A stretch of 14,660 nucleotides of DNA, taken from the NCBI GenBank assembly GCA_025201705.1, contig MU617042.1, positions 6,770 through 21,429 of the forward strand, given 5' to 3'. The translations under genes were made by a program, and so were the position numbers. The notes beneath the pieces were generated by a model. The model saw only the letters and a program-made list of their open reading frames with translations, ran no database searches and had not been told where the DNA came from. Shown piece by piece: positions 1 to 8,240 of the stretch; within the stretch, counting starts at the first letter, position 1, and every line of letters begins with the position of its first letter. Source of the stretch: Dissophora ornata. Taxonomy: Eukaryota > Mortierellomycota > Mortierellomycetes > Mortierellales > Mortierellaceae.

Positions 1-78
1 AAAAAAAAAAAGGATCGACTGTTAGCTTCTTGAGACTTTCACTGTAAAGTCGACCTGTTGTCTCCGGTGGCAGCTCAC
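1..78 (-). other. Incomplete last-seen intron of RPN2
   Basis: Read on the minus strand, this begins with the donor GTGAGC just after the acidic linker codons. It carries a branch-site-like GCTAAC near 20-25 and ends, at the window edge, in a run of T (eleven A on the plus strand at 1-11) that fits a polypyrimidine tract. The acceptor and the C-terminal RPN2 exon are not in the window. Reading straight through would give a non-family tail and a stop, so an intron is the better explanation. Confidence 0.8.
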
Positions 79-3000
79 CTTCTCCTCCGGCTTTTCGTCC
101 TCATCCATAGCTTCCGTTTCGGCAGTCTTCGCCTTCTTTGCCTTTGCCTGTGCCTTTGCTGTTGTGGAGAGAACAGCGGTGGCAACCTTTTCAACTACAA
201 CAGTCGTTGGAGGCTTGGTTGGAGGAATATATGCAAACAAGGACGGCTTGGCGTTCGAGGTAAACTCAATCTCCGGCATGTTGAGGTCTGCGTTAACTCC
301 AATGACGGCGGTTGGAGTGAAGGCCAGGCTGAGGAAATGACTTGCGGGGAACCAATACCAGAACTGCGTGAACAACGCCACACCAACAATCGCAGGCATG
401 TTGGAATGACCTGAGCGAGACTGCAATGAGATCGTGACATTTCGTCCGCCTAAAACCACACAACCAAAGAACCCGTTAGCCAAGGTGACAATCTACCAAA
501 AAAAGGCGTGGGAGGGTAGGAGGGTGGGGAATAGTAATGCGGGCATAGCCTCAACCTCTGACCAAAAGTATTACCTGCGTCGATAATTCCTTGACCAAGG
601 ACAGCTCCGAATTTAGCAAGAGCATCCTCGTTTTTTTTCTTGATAATTTCTTCATACATTGTACGGACGGCGGCAGACTTTGGATTCTGGACCTCATTTT
701 GCTGCATAAGGATCATCGCCAAGGAGATGAAGGCTCCTTGTCGCACAAAGTCCACGTTGTCCTTGGTCATGGGCTCCAGCAACTCAATAGCCTCCAAAGA
801 GCCTGTTCCAGCGCAAGAGATTCCAAGGGCCAGACATGCGCCGTATCGCACATGGGGGTTGTAGCTCTCTGAAAGCAGTTGCACAATGCGAGGAACCTGT
901 TTGTATGATCGGAAGAGGATGAATCCGAGGGCCGTGACAGCGGCACGTCGCACATCATCGTTGACATCGCTCACTGCCACGTGGAGAAGGCGGCGGATAG
1001 CCTTGTTGCTTCCGGTACCACAGTACGCCATGGCAATAGTATACATGCCTCCGTATCGCATAAGAGGGTCCTTGTCCGCCGCAAGCTTCTCGATAAGAGT
1101 GTCGGCGGCATCCTCTTTACCGTACATCACCAAGGAAATGCCCACAGCCAATCCACGGATGATTTTCTCGTGCTGGGTCTCGTGGGCGTACTGCAGCATT
1201 TCGTCCAGAGCCTTCTCAGAGGCAGTACCGAGCATCACCATACCCATTGCCAGGCCAGCTCCCTCTCCGCCGATTGCACTGTCACTAAAGAGGACGTTTT
1301 TCAGCTCCTCATAAATCTCTGCAAGTCAAAGGATGAGAGTCGCATAGAAGGTTAGCCAATCACAGCATATCCAACCGACGGCCGTGGAGTGAAAAAAAAA
1401 GTTGAGGATGCATCGTAAGATTTGATGTTGCAGTTGTACGAACCATCGTTTTCGGTGGCCATTCCTGCAGTTCCAAGACCTAGGCAAGCACCATGCTGTA
1501 AAACCTCGATTTGAGTGTTCTTCAGCACACCGCGAAGGTAGTCGAGCACTTCGTCGCCGTGGTTAGCATGGATAAGCCCGAGGGCGAAGAGAGAGCCTCC
1601 TTCTGAGTATGGGCTAGCGGTTACGCCATCCTGAGGAAGATATGGTGCCAATAGGGCCAGGCCCTGCGAAAGATGGCCCTTGTGAATCACACCCAGCGCC
1701 GCAGTTGCACTGAACTTGGACCAGTTCGTGGCGCGAGAAAGCCATTCAAGATTCTGCCGCAAGAAATCATCACTTGTAGTTCCAGCGTTCATAAAGGCGT
1801 TGGCAAACGTCACAGCAGAGTGATAGACCGAGAGGCGAGCGTCCAGTACGGTCTAAAACAGAGCAATAAATATCAGAATCTGTCGACGTTCTTGATCTAT
1901 TTAAATCAAGGACCTTATCTCACAGGAGAATTTTATCCCTTGGCGTTACCTTTGAGTTTTTCAAGATGAGCATGTCGGTATGATTGTTGCGGCAAAGGAA
2001 CTCGAGTTGCAGCTTAATGGTCTCTTTTCCAGATAGAATGGATTTCACCTTTTCAAACTTTGGTTGCACAGTGTCTGCAGAGTCGGCTGGAAGCGCGCTT
2101 GACACTTTTGTCAGATATTTTTGGGTGGCGTTGTTCTCGAGGTCAAAGGCAAGCTGGTATGCCATCAGCAAATCCGACTACATGATGGAATGTATAGCGT
2201 GTTAATATTGTGGGTCGGCATCACTCTCAATGCCTCGTGTGGAATGCGTCGAGCATGAACTGACCTGTACACCCGAGTTAACAAGAGTCTGAAGCAGCTC
2301 CGCACTGGCCTGGTGATCACCCAAATGAACGAGGCATTGGTTGATAGCAACATAGTCTGGCACCTCCAACCTGCGGAATTGGTCGACCAGTAGCTGAAGA
2401 AGCGTGTTGCGGTATGCTTGGTCCAAAACCACGGTCATGGTCAGCTCGTAAACATACGGGAGAATGATGGACGGTCCACCGGCATTGATGGAATATTTAA
2501 CAACATCTAGGCGGTGCGCTTCTAAAGCAATACCAATGGCCTAAAAGATATGGCAAAAGTAAAAACGTCAGTCCAGTCCAAAAGACAAGGAAGTCCATTG
2601 AAAAACTGACTGGGGATCATTACCTGTTTGTATTCGCCATCCTGGTAGCATCTATCAAACATCTTCTCTACCACGTCCTTAAGACGAGGGTCCATGGCTT
2701 CAGCGCTTTCTGAATCCTGTTGCTCCTGAACTCGCAATGAAATGTACTTGTCGATACATTTCGCTAAGGATAAGATGGCGATGTGTTATGATCAATACCT
2801 AATGGGTTTCCACTACAAAGTTATCTCCATAAGCCGCCAGATACTTACAGACAATGGTATCAACATATTCTGATTTCAACGAGAGATCGAAGAGGTTTCC
2901 AGCTCCAAGTGCAAAGTTGAGAGAGTCATCAAACTCGCCGAGGTGATAGTAGACCTACCATTAAACAGTTGCGTTAGAGGCCATATTCCTACCGCAGCTC

Positions 3001-3471
3001 TTTCGTGGTTTGAAGCAGAGGGATAAATGAAGACTTACCTTTGAGGCAACCAGTGCTGCCAACTGACGGTCCTTGAACTCATTGTCCTCATACATGATTT
3101 CGCTATAGATACAGATGGTCACGTTAACGACAGTCGAGCTGTGATGAGAAGCAGGAACGTTGACAAGAATAACTTGAATCCAAAGCGGCGCAGAAGAAGC
3201 AAGAGTTCCATACATTTTCGACACGGCATCCGAAATCTCTGCCCAGAACTGGTCCACAAGACCGTTCAGCTTTTGCAAGGCATAGACTTTGAGATCATCG
3301 TCCTGTTCGTCGAGAAGAGCGATAACGCCGGCTACAGTGCACGCAACATGCACGCCCCGAGGCAGAGGATTGAGGTGAAAAGGTTAGTCATATGCGATAC
3401 ATGCAACTGGTAGCCGCAAGTACAGCAGAAAGGAGAAACGGAGCCCTACCAGCAGAGGTTAGTCCAACCAT
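79..3471 (-). CDS. RPN2: 26S proteasome regulatory subunit RPN2 (PSMD1), C-terminus beyond window
   Basis: RPN2 is the large non-ATPase scaffold of the 19S base, holding the ATPase ring and ubiquitin-receptor subunits in nucleus and cytosol. Ten exons join in phase, all minus strand: 3471-3450, 3331-3214, 3102-3039, 2954-2849, 2763-2624, 2540-2265, 2177-1950, 1852-1444, 1318-575 and 449-79 (826 codons). The start ATG (3471-3469) gives a short first exon encoding MVGLTSA, and splicing restores the family's [11 protein letters not shown] start. Proteasome/cyclosome repeats run from about residue 340 to 700 (for example [17 protein letters not shown] and [18 protein letters not shown]), followed by [11 protein letters not shown] and a Lys/Ala then acidic linker. 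The last exon seen ends at AAG|GTGAGC, so roughly the final 100-150 residues typical of the family are off the left edge. Exon joints are inferred from GT-AG sites and family continuity. The donor at 1443 (GTTCGT) is unusual. Identity is very secure; exact splice sites are slightly less so. Confidence 0.96.
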
Positions 3472-4247
3472 AGTTGCAAACAATAATAGGCCAATGGATG
3501 ATAGATGTAGATTTCGAATGAAGCAGAAGGTCCTTGTGCTGCTCTGCGGTCGCTGTTGAAAAATAGAGAGCTCAGTTCAAGAGCAAGAAGAGGCTGAACA
3601 GAATGAAGGTGGAATGAAGAGAATTGGAGACAAGAGCGATGGGGATGGAATGCGTTCGAATTAAGGAACCCAAGCCCAAGGTGAGTAAACGCGTAAGTCT
3701 CTTGTGGCCCCCTCGTTTCCCGTGCACCCGACGCGAAACCAGAAAATAATGACGTCACCGTCATTATTTCCAATCAAGCCACGATTTACTCGTCTGCAGA
3801 TATTGTCCTCGCCACCAAAACACAGAACATCCTGCCAAGCTTGAACCGTTTTCGTGAGGGCAGATATTGTCCTACTAAGGAGGTCATCAATGCACTTCAA
3901 TGACACCCACTGTCACCCATTTTGCCTTGGAACTATTCTAAGAGATAACAATTTTCCAGACATGCCAATAAAAGACATTAGTGATTTATTCATGAGCGGG
4001 TCGCTCCTGTGACGATGTTCCTCCCAACTAGACTAATGCCGGTGTTCATCCTACAGACCTGCAAAGTGTGGTTGCAGACCAGTGCGACGGGCCACTCGGA
4101 ACTGTCCGATCCCCTTAGGGCAGCGTGGCCTTTGGCGGCCAAAGCTGGGGCCCATATCTCACACCGGGAGCCGGCCTCCACTTGCTCTGGCTAGAGACAA
4201 ATATTAGAATGTGCATCATTAACTTGGGCAAAAAAAAAACAAAAAAG
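3472..4247. other. RPN2 leader and upstream region, no gene seen
   Basis: About 3472-3660 is pyrimidine-rich on the minus strand, as expected for the RPN2 5' leader. Farther up are a palindromic CRE-like site (separate entry), one ACGCGT (MCB-type hexamer) at 3689-3694, and a 14-bp direct repeat, GCAGATATTGTCCT, at 3796-3809 and 3860-3873. ORFs here are short and lack any family signature. A plus-strand CCCAAG|GTGAGT donor-like match at 3671-3686 has no convincing exon before it. Confidence 0.5.
3744..3769. promoter_or_regulatory. Palindromic CRE/ATF-type bZIP site upstream of RPN2
   Basis: An exact TGACGTCA octamer lies at 3750-3757, inside a larger inverted repeat: an 11-bp arm at 3744-3754 and its exact complement at 3759-3769, separated by TCAC. 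The second arm supplies another CGTCA half-site. It lies about 280 bp upstream of the RPN2 ATG. TGACGTCA is the established binding site of ATF/CREB bZIP factors. That it regulates RPN2 is inference from position only. Confidence 0.45.
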
Positions 4248-4463
4248 TCAAGACCGGGTAGTTGCCTGGAGACACAGGCGACCCCTACTTTGGAAGCAAT
4301 GAACAACAGAAACGATTAGCTGTTGATAGCTCATCCGGAAAAGATAAGAAGCGAAGAACCTGTCTTCGGCGCTGTTGTTGCTTTTTACCCGTGTCTCCAA
4401 CAACCTGCCGTGGCAACTGGGATCTCTCTCTGCGTCGGCGCTTCGAAGAATCCTATTTCCCAT
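4248..4463 (-). CDS. Small hypothetical ORF, 71 aa, weak
   Basis: An ATG-started minus-strand ORF begins MGNRILRSADAERDPSCHG and ends in TGA. I recognise no domain, signal peptide or membrane segment. Its only support is position: it lies about 120-150 nt downstream of the TATA-like promoter and pyrimidine-rich leader at 4618-4560. Against it, a strong donor-like site lies upstream near 4538, so the ATG may sit inside an intron, and a plus-strand ORF of similar length overlaps it. Treat it as possible noise. Confidence 0.2.
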   Translation of the reverse strand: MGNRILRSADAERDPSCHGRLLETRVKSNNSAEDRFFASYLFRMSYQQLIVSVVHCFQSRGRLCLQATTRS

Positions 4464-4605
4464 AGGTCACAGCAGCATAGAGGAGTTATTGTACATTGAT
4501 AACTAGTAAGGGGAAAAAAGACAGCGAACGTCTTACCTGAAGGAGCCCTTGACGCCAGAGTAAGGAAAGAAGACGAAGGAAGAAAAGTAAGGCAACGTCG
4601 CAGAG

Positions 4606-4618
4606 ACGCGTTTTATAG
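4606..4618 (-). promoter_or_regulatory. TATA-like minus-strand promoter with adjacent MCB-type hexamer
   Basis: On the minus strand CTATAAAA (4618-4611) abuts ACGCGT (4611-4606). About 30 nt downstream a pyrimidine-rich stretch (about 4590-4560) resembles the leaders seen before the coding genes here, and a good splice-donor match, TTCAG|GTAAGA, lies near 4538. This looks like a minus-strand start site. The transcript could be a small gene at 4463-4248 or a far-upstream start for RPN2; I cannot tell which. Confidence 0.35.
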
Positions 4619-4619
4619 A

Positions 4620-5058
4620 TGTCTAGACTCTTCCGGATTGGTGGATGAGCTTAGCCTATGGCCGTGTGTTTGTTGGTTGCAGGAGGATACATCGGCCATT
4701 GTTGTTTATGGAGGACCCATCAGTTCAGATCAAATTGATAATCATTTATTCCTTTCTGCCTGACCATTCGACGCTTTTTCGCTCTCCATCATTGCTATCG
4801 AGATTGGTGTCGAGGGCCTAGGGTTACGGCGTTTTCTTGGGGCATGATCTCCTTGTCCTCCAAATGCGAAAAAATTACTTCAACACCCACGATTTCACAG
4901 AGCAAACAATTGATAAAAATGAAAAAGGGTTACGACTTTCGTTTGAATTAAGCAGTGAAAAGGGGCGAATGGACAATGAAGTAGAGCCGAGGGGCAGGTA
5001 AAAGTTTTTTCAACTCGATCGTCCAGGGATCATGGGTGAACAGCCTCTTTTTCTCGCT
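4620..5058. other. Intergenic, nothing recognised
   Basis: No ORF of note, RNA gene or clear repeat is seen on either strand. Composition is ordinary, with scattered A-rich runs around 4865-4930. Confidence 0.5.
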
Positions 5059-5370
5059 TCAGCTGCACAACTGGCGTGTTGGCGAAAACGAGCTCCACAT
5101 AGTTGCTGGCGCGCACTGCGACCTGCATCGTTGTCGCCTCTTACCAAGACACTCTCCCGCCGCACAAGCTAGGCTAGTTATGTAGTCACTCTCTCCTCGT
5201 TTCCATAGATCTGTACCCAGTAACTTAGTATTCCACACGTATTGGGCACATGCCAACATGATGATAAGCAGAACCTCAGCCGACTTGCAAAGTGCACAGT
5301 TGTCCTTGATGATTAACATCTTTGGTTCGTTGCCACAACATCCACAACACTTTGATTTTTTATCTACCAT
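5059..5370 (-). CDS. Hypothetical Cys-rich protein, 103 aa
   Basis: Starts at an ATG (5370-5368) and reads MVDKKSKCCGCCGNEPKM at the N-terminus. There are twelve Cys in 103 residues. Paired Cys at 8/9 and 11/12 followed by C25-x2-C28 form a zinc-ribbon-like spacing, then a hydrophobic stretch (about residues 31-43) and an Arg/Cys-rich tail. I recognise no family. It faces away from the zinc-finger remnant that starts at 5560, so the ~190 bp between could be a shared promoter. No AATAAA is seen close after the stop. Alternatives are a first exon of a spliced gene or a chance ORF. Confidence 0.25.
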   Translation of the reverse strand: MVDKKSKCCGCCGNEPKMLIIKDNCALCKSAEVLLIIMLACAQYVWNTKLLGTDLWKRGESDYITSLACAAGECLGKRRQRCRSQCAPATMWSSFSPTRQLCS

Positions 5371-5836
5371 GTTCTGGTGTAAACGAAATGAAGGTTTACC
5401 AGCCACATCTCAACTCCAAGACGCGACAGTGCCCTTCCACAAAAGGCAACCCCCTTGTCCATTCCACCTTTTTTTTAGCAGAAAGAACTATACAACTGTC
5501 GTCTCTCATTCTTTTTCACCACCGAATTCCGAATCAATTCCCCTCAATCTTGTGGCATCATGAGTGCAAGAGCCAATTTCTAACAGGGCCGACACACCAT
5601 TTGCAAAGCCATTTCAATGCAAGACCCGTGGGAAGGAATTCACGACGCTGTCAAAGCAGAAAAATCACAGCACGGAATACCATTCCCAGGAATATTTTGC
5701 TTCATTCACAAACTCTGGGGGTCTTCTGGAATCTGTTAAACTGGCTCGGAAAGACAGTTCTTTTTGTTGTCCACGATGTTCTCGTCATTTCGAGTCAAAG
5801 TCGGGCATCCGAAAGCATCTTTCGAGAAGCCTTTGT

Positions 5837-5856
5837 GATGATGACTGATGATGACT
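5837..5856 (+). repeat. Perfect 10-bp tandem duplication causing a frameshift
   Basis: GATGATGACT occurs twice back to back (5837-5846, 5847-5856). Ten is not a multiple of three, and the copy junction creates TGA in the zinc-finger frame. With one copy the Cys-Asp-Asp-Asp codons continue in frame into the Ser/Asp-rich segment. Confidence 0.85.
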
Positions 5857-5878
5857 CTGACGACAGTGGAAGCAATAG

Positions 5879-5902
5879 CGACGACGACGACGACGACGAC
5901 GA
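5879..5902 (+). repeat. CGA trinucleotide microsatellite
   Basis: Eight CGA units in a row encode the poly-Asp tract of the acidic part of the broken zinc-finger gene. Such a tract is prone to length change. Confidence 0.8.
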
Positions 5903-6099
5903 CACAAACATTTCTCTAGTTCCAGTGACGAGATCGATCTCACTCCCACCTTTGCCGGTCATGCAAGTATTGCCTCCGAAGCCTGACTATGACGAGACAG
6001 TGCCCACGGCATTCCAACAACAACATGCTTCAGAGAAGGACAGTATACGACTGTTGTAATGGGTCAGGATAGCATGAGACCTTTCATGACAAAAGTGCA

Positions 6100-6252
6100 A
6101 TGACTCACGACTTGGCCATCAAGAAGGTCTTCACCAGTCAATCCAATGCTACTGCCGTATTGCCGGAGCCCAAGCGGAGAAAACTCGACAATATCAACTA
6201 TCGGAACTGCTCGCCATCACCAACACCAGGCTTGGAGAATCTAAATACATGA
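6100..6252 (+). other. Short ORF with KRRKLD basic motif, possible tail of the zinc-finger gene
   Basis: A 50-codon ATG-started ORF reads MTHDLAIKKVFTSQ... and contains PEPKRRKLD, which resembles a monopartite nuclear localisation signal. It lies in the third reading frame relative to the two zinc-finger frames just upstream, and the frame is open back to 6072. It may be a further exon or another frameshifted piece of the same gene, or chance. Confidence 0.25.
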
Positions 6253-6365
6253 GCTTTCCTGGAGCTTTCAGATCCATGCTGCGAGCTCTTGAAAGAAGAC
6301 TATGCTTTTCGGCCACATGCAAAATGTGCATGTGCGCGGCTGTTGGGAGGATCGATATTAGCTGA

Positions 6366-6584
6366 CAGAGTCGAATAACATGAAGACTCAAGCTTATTAT
6401 CCGAAGGCCAGGACCATGTCTGTGTTATCTTCTTTTATTGCCTACTGCGAAAAATCCAATAATAAATTCTGCTCGTGCACAAGACTTGTCTACTGTCTTT
6501 TAGAAGTGGAGTTTGGAGTGCAAAGTGAAAGTATGGTCCTGGCCTTCAGATAATAAGCTAGAGTCTTCATGTTATTCGACTCTG
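6366..6584. repeat. 51-bp inverted repeat around a 117-bp centre
   Basis: The left arm 6366-6416 is complementary to the right arm 6534-6584 over 51 bp with two mismatches and no gaps. Outer flanks keep a little more similarity (CTGA/CTGG); the inner 117 bp do not pair. A related short motif, GGTCAGGACCAT, recurs at 6602-6613 and matches the inner end of the arms. This could be a fold-back element, a MITE-like insertion or a long hairpin RNA source. No target-site duplication was evident by eye. Confidence 0.8.
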
Positions 6585-6965
6585 CCAGATGCTGTCCTTC
6601 AGGTCAGGACCATATATGTGAATCCAGAGCAGAATTATGACAAGACCATCGATGTGAAGTTGGTAGCAGTTGCCGCGTTCAATTGATAGAACTTGTACCG
6701 ATGACGACCAGTCGCCAACTCGAGCGCCCTGCTTGATTGCAGCTGTGGACCCATGGCGCGTGCCTTTGGTAACTTGACGTCCTTTAGGAAGGCGAGTCGT
6801 TTGCTTGTAAGCAATGTGGTTGCTGATCCGATCTGCGCCGACCAGCTGGCTGTGGTCTCGAACGTCGCGTATCAGCGAATGGTAGTTGATCGACGAATCT
6901 TTGGTGTGGGTCTGCCGGCGATGGCAGTACCTACCGTATTGTGGATGTAAATCCTGCACAATCAA
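6585..6965. other. ORF-rich stretch open on both strands, unidentified
   Basis: A minus-strand frame is open from 6965 to 6567 (132 codons) but contains no ATG; its protein-like centre includes KQTTRLPKGRQVTKGTRHG. The plus strand has an ATG ORF at 6753-6950 (65 codons, MARAFGNLTSFRKASR). I recognise neither. The minus frame runs into the right arm of the 51-bp inverted repeat, so it may be the coding remnant of that element. At most one strand is likely to be real. Confidence 0.25.
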
Positions 6966-7459
6966 GTTGAAAAAAAAAATCGATCGCTCGGCAGTCCTTA
7001 TTCAAATATCCCTTTAAGTCCGCGGCCCCCAAGGGGTGCGAAGCAAGCATATTCCCATCCACATCGTCACAAAATCATCGTTCGCCTAGTCTTTGAGCAA
7101 ATCCTGGCAAAGTGCAATCGCCCCGATTGGAGGACTAATCATTCGTATTTCGAAATGCAGAACACGATCAACATTGAGCCCTAACTCGTATTTTTTTTTC
7201 TTTTTTCATTAACCTGTTGAGATAACCTGGGCCTGTTAAATTTTTTTCATCTGACAGGTGAAAGGTATGTGTCGGCGATTGATGATATTTGATACCTTAT
7301 CCAACCAAGGTGAAATGTCTGAAGGGAATCGGATTACGAGAATGAAATAAGATTTTTATTCATTCTGGTGTGTGGTTGGCTTTCATCTGCCTGAACTACA
7401 AATCAAGGTGTCTTGTCACTTCGTCTTGGCGAGAATCGCACCTATCCATCCAAGCCCAA
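6966..7459. other. Intergenic, no gene seen
   Basis: Contains homopolymer runs (A near 6970, T near 7190-7210 and 7240) and no ORF or RNA gene that I can support. Confidence 0.5.
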
Positions 7460-7699
7460 ACGTTGAGAGGATCCAGCATAATCGACGGCAACGGAGCTCT
7501 GGCGCTGTCTGAAGCGCTCAAGACCTACTCAAGTCTGACCACTTCAGTCTTGAGGGGCAACAGGATAGAGGACAACGGAACTCTTGTGCTGTTTGAAGTA
7601 CTCTAGACTAACTCGACTCTGGTCACTTTAAGCTTGGAGCGTAATTCGATCTTTAAAATGTCAAACGACGACCGTTTGATGGAGCATGCAAAAATCTAA
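7460..7699 (+). pseudogene. Leucine-rich repeat (RNase-inhibitor/NLR-type) gene remnant
   Basis: The frame contains about two and a half 28-residue (84-bp) repeats: one with IIDGNGALALSEALKTYSSL, one with NRIEDNGTLVLFEVL, then TNSTLVTLSLERNSI before decay. The pattern (G/D)NGAxALSEALKTNSxLTxLxLxxNxI is characteristic of ribonuclease-inhibitor-type LRRs found in fungal NLR-like and NOD-like proteins. An in-frame TAG at 7604-7606 sits where the family has a Lys before TNS, and the frame ends at TAA 7697-7699. No nucleotide-binding domain or start is present, so this is a fragment, probably from a dispersed repeat family. Confidence 0.7.
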
Positions 7700-8240
7700 G
7701 GCTATCATCCGTGCTAGAACGCGACGATTACCGCCTTTTCTGATTTTTAGTTGAATACGAATAGATCTTCGAATCCTGAATCATTCCACGTAGGGTCGAT
7801 CTCGTAGAGCGGAAAGACTGATTAAGCCCAATGCAAATAAGATGCCCGTGGGCGTGTCATAATCAGTGTAGAGACAAGAAGCGCAAAACAAGAAAACGAA
7901 AGTATTGTCTGGGTTCGTAATGATGGGTACTCCATATTGGGCAGAGTACAAGAAATGACGAGAGAAATGGCAATGGAAATCGTTGCCTGTTGAGAATAGA
8001 ACACCCCGGCATGGGATTGTTTGCGGGAATCTTTGCATGAGTGATCGCCTCAGCGGCCTTGGTCATTGCAGCTTCGGACACCAACTCCGTCGCATTCGTT
8101 CTTTTCATTTTCATGTTGTCTATCTGTTTAGCGTTTTTGTTTTCACAGATTCCAATAATTCTTGGCTGATAGTCATTTCGCTATTTCCACAAAATATCGA
8201 TGACTTCTGCACGACCCAAAAAATGTTCGAATGGACGCTA
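7700..8240. other. Unresolved stretch with weak minus-strand protein-like frames
   Basis: On the minus strand an ATG at 8114 opens a frame beginning MKMKRTNATELVSEAAMTKA and ending IPANNPMPG before turning unconvincing. Two other minus frames (8038-7781, 8004-7822) continue with hydrophobic segments that could be membrane helices. This could be a frameshifted small membrane-protein gene, but I recognise no family and the frames do not join at clear splice sites. Confidence 0.2.

Larger units (their letters stand above)
5560..6059 (+). pseudogene. Broken C2H2-type zinc-finger protein gene
   Basis: The finger-bearing frame is 5564-5848. A first finger-like block, FQCKTRGKEFTTLSKQKNH, has its second Cys replaced by Arg. 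A second, CPRCSRHFESKSGIRKH, keeps C-x2-C-x12-H but ends H-x5-C. This frame stops at 5846 within a perfect 10-bp tandem duplication. Skipping one copy leads directly into the acidic frame (DSDDSGSNSDDDD..., to the TAA at 6057-6059), so the duplication is the likely lesion. A likely original ATG at 5560, after a pyrimidine-rich leader, is out of frame by one base and meets TAA at codon 8, a second break. A DNA-binding or nucleic-acid role is suggested only by the fingers. An intron rescuing the frame is possible but less simple. Confidence 0.6.

Noticed and set aside
22..78. RPN2 reading frame continuing to a stop at 22
   Set aside because: The extension after the acidic linker has no family similarity, and a clear GTGAGC donor plus branch site and T-run show this is an intron.
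3806..3816. Possible Rpn4-type proteasome element (GGTGGCGAG on the minus strand)
   Set aside because: Differs from the yeast consensus GGTGGCAAA at two positions and is one short motif in 1 kb; not enough to call.
4115..4465. Overlapping ORFs of 60-70 codons on both strands
   Set aside because: Mutually overlapping, no domains, one of the plus frames needs a TTG start. Only the ATG-started minus frame was listed, at low confidence.
5258..5563. Plus-strand ORFs preceding the zinc-finger frame
   Set aside because: Begin with non-ATG codons or show low-complexity, UTR-like translation without domain signal; more likely leader or promoter DNA.
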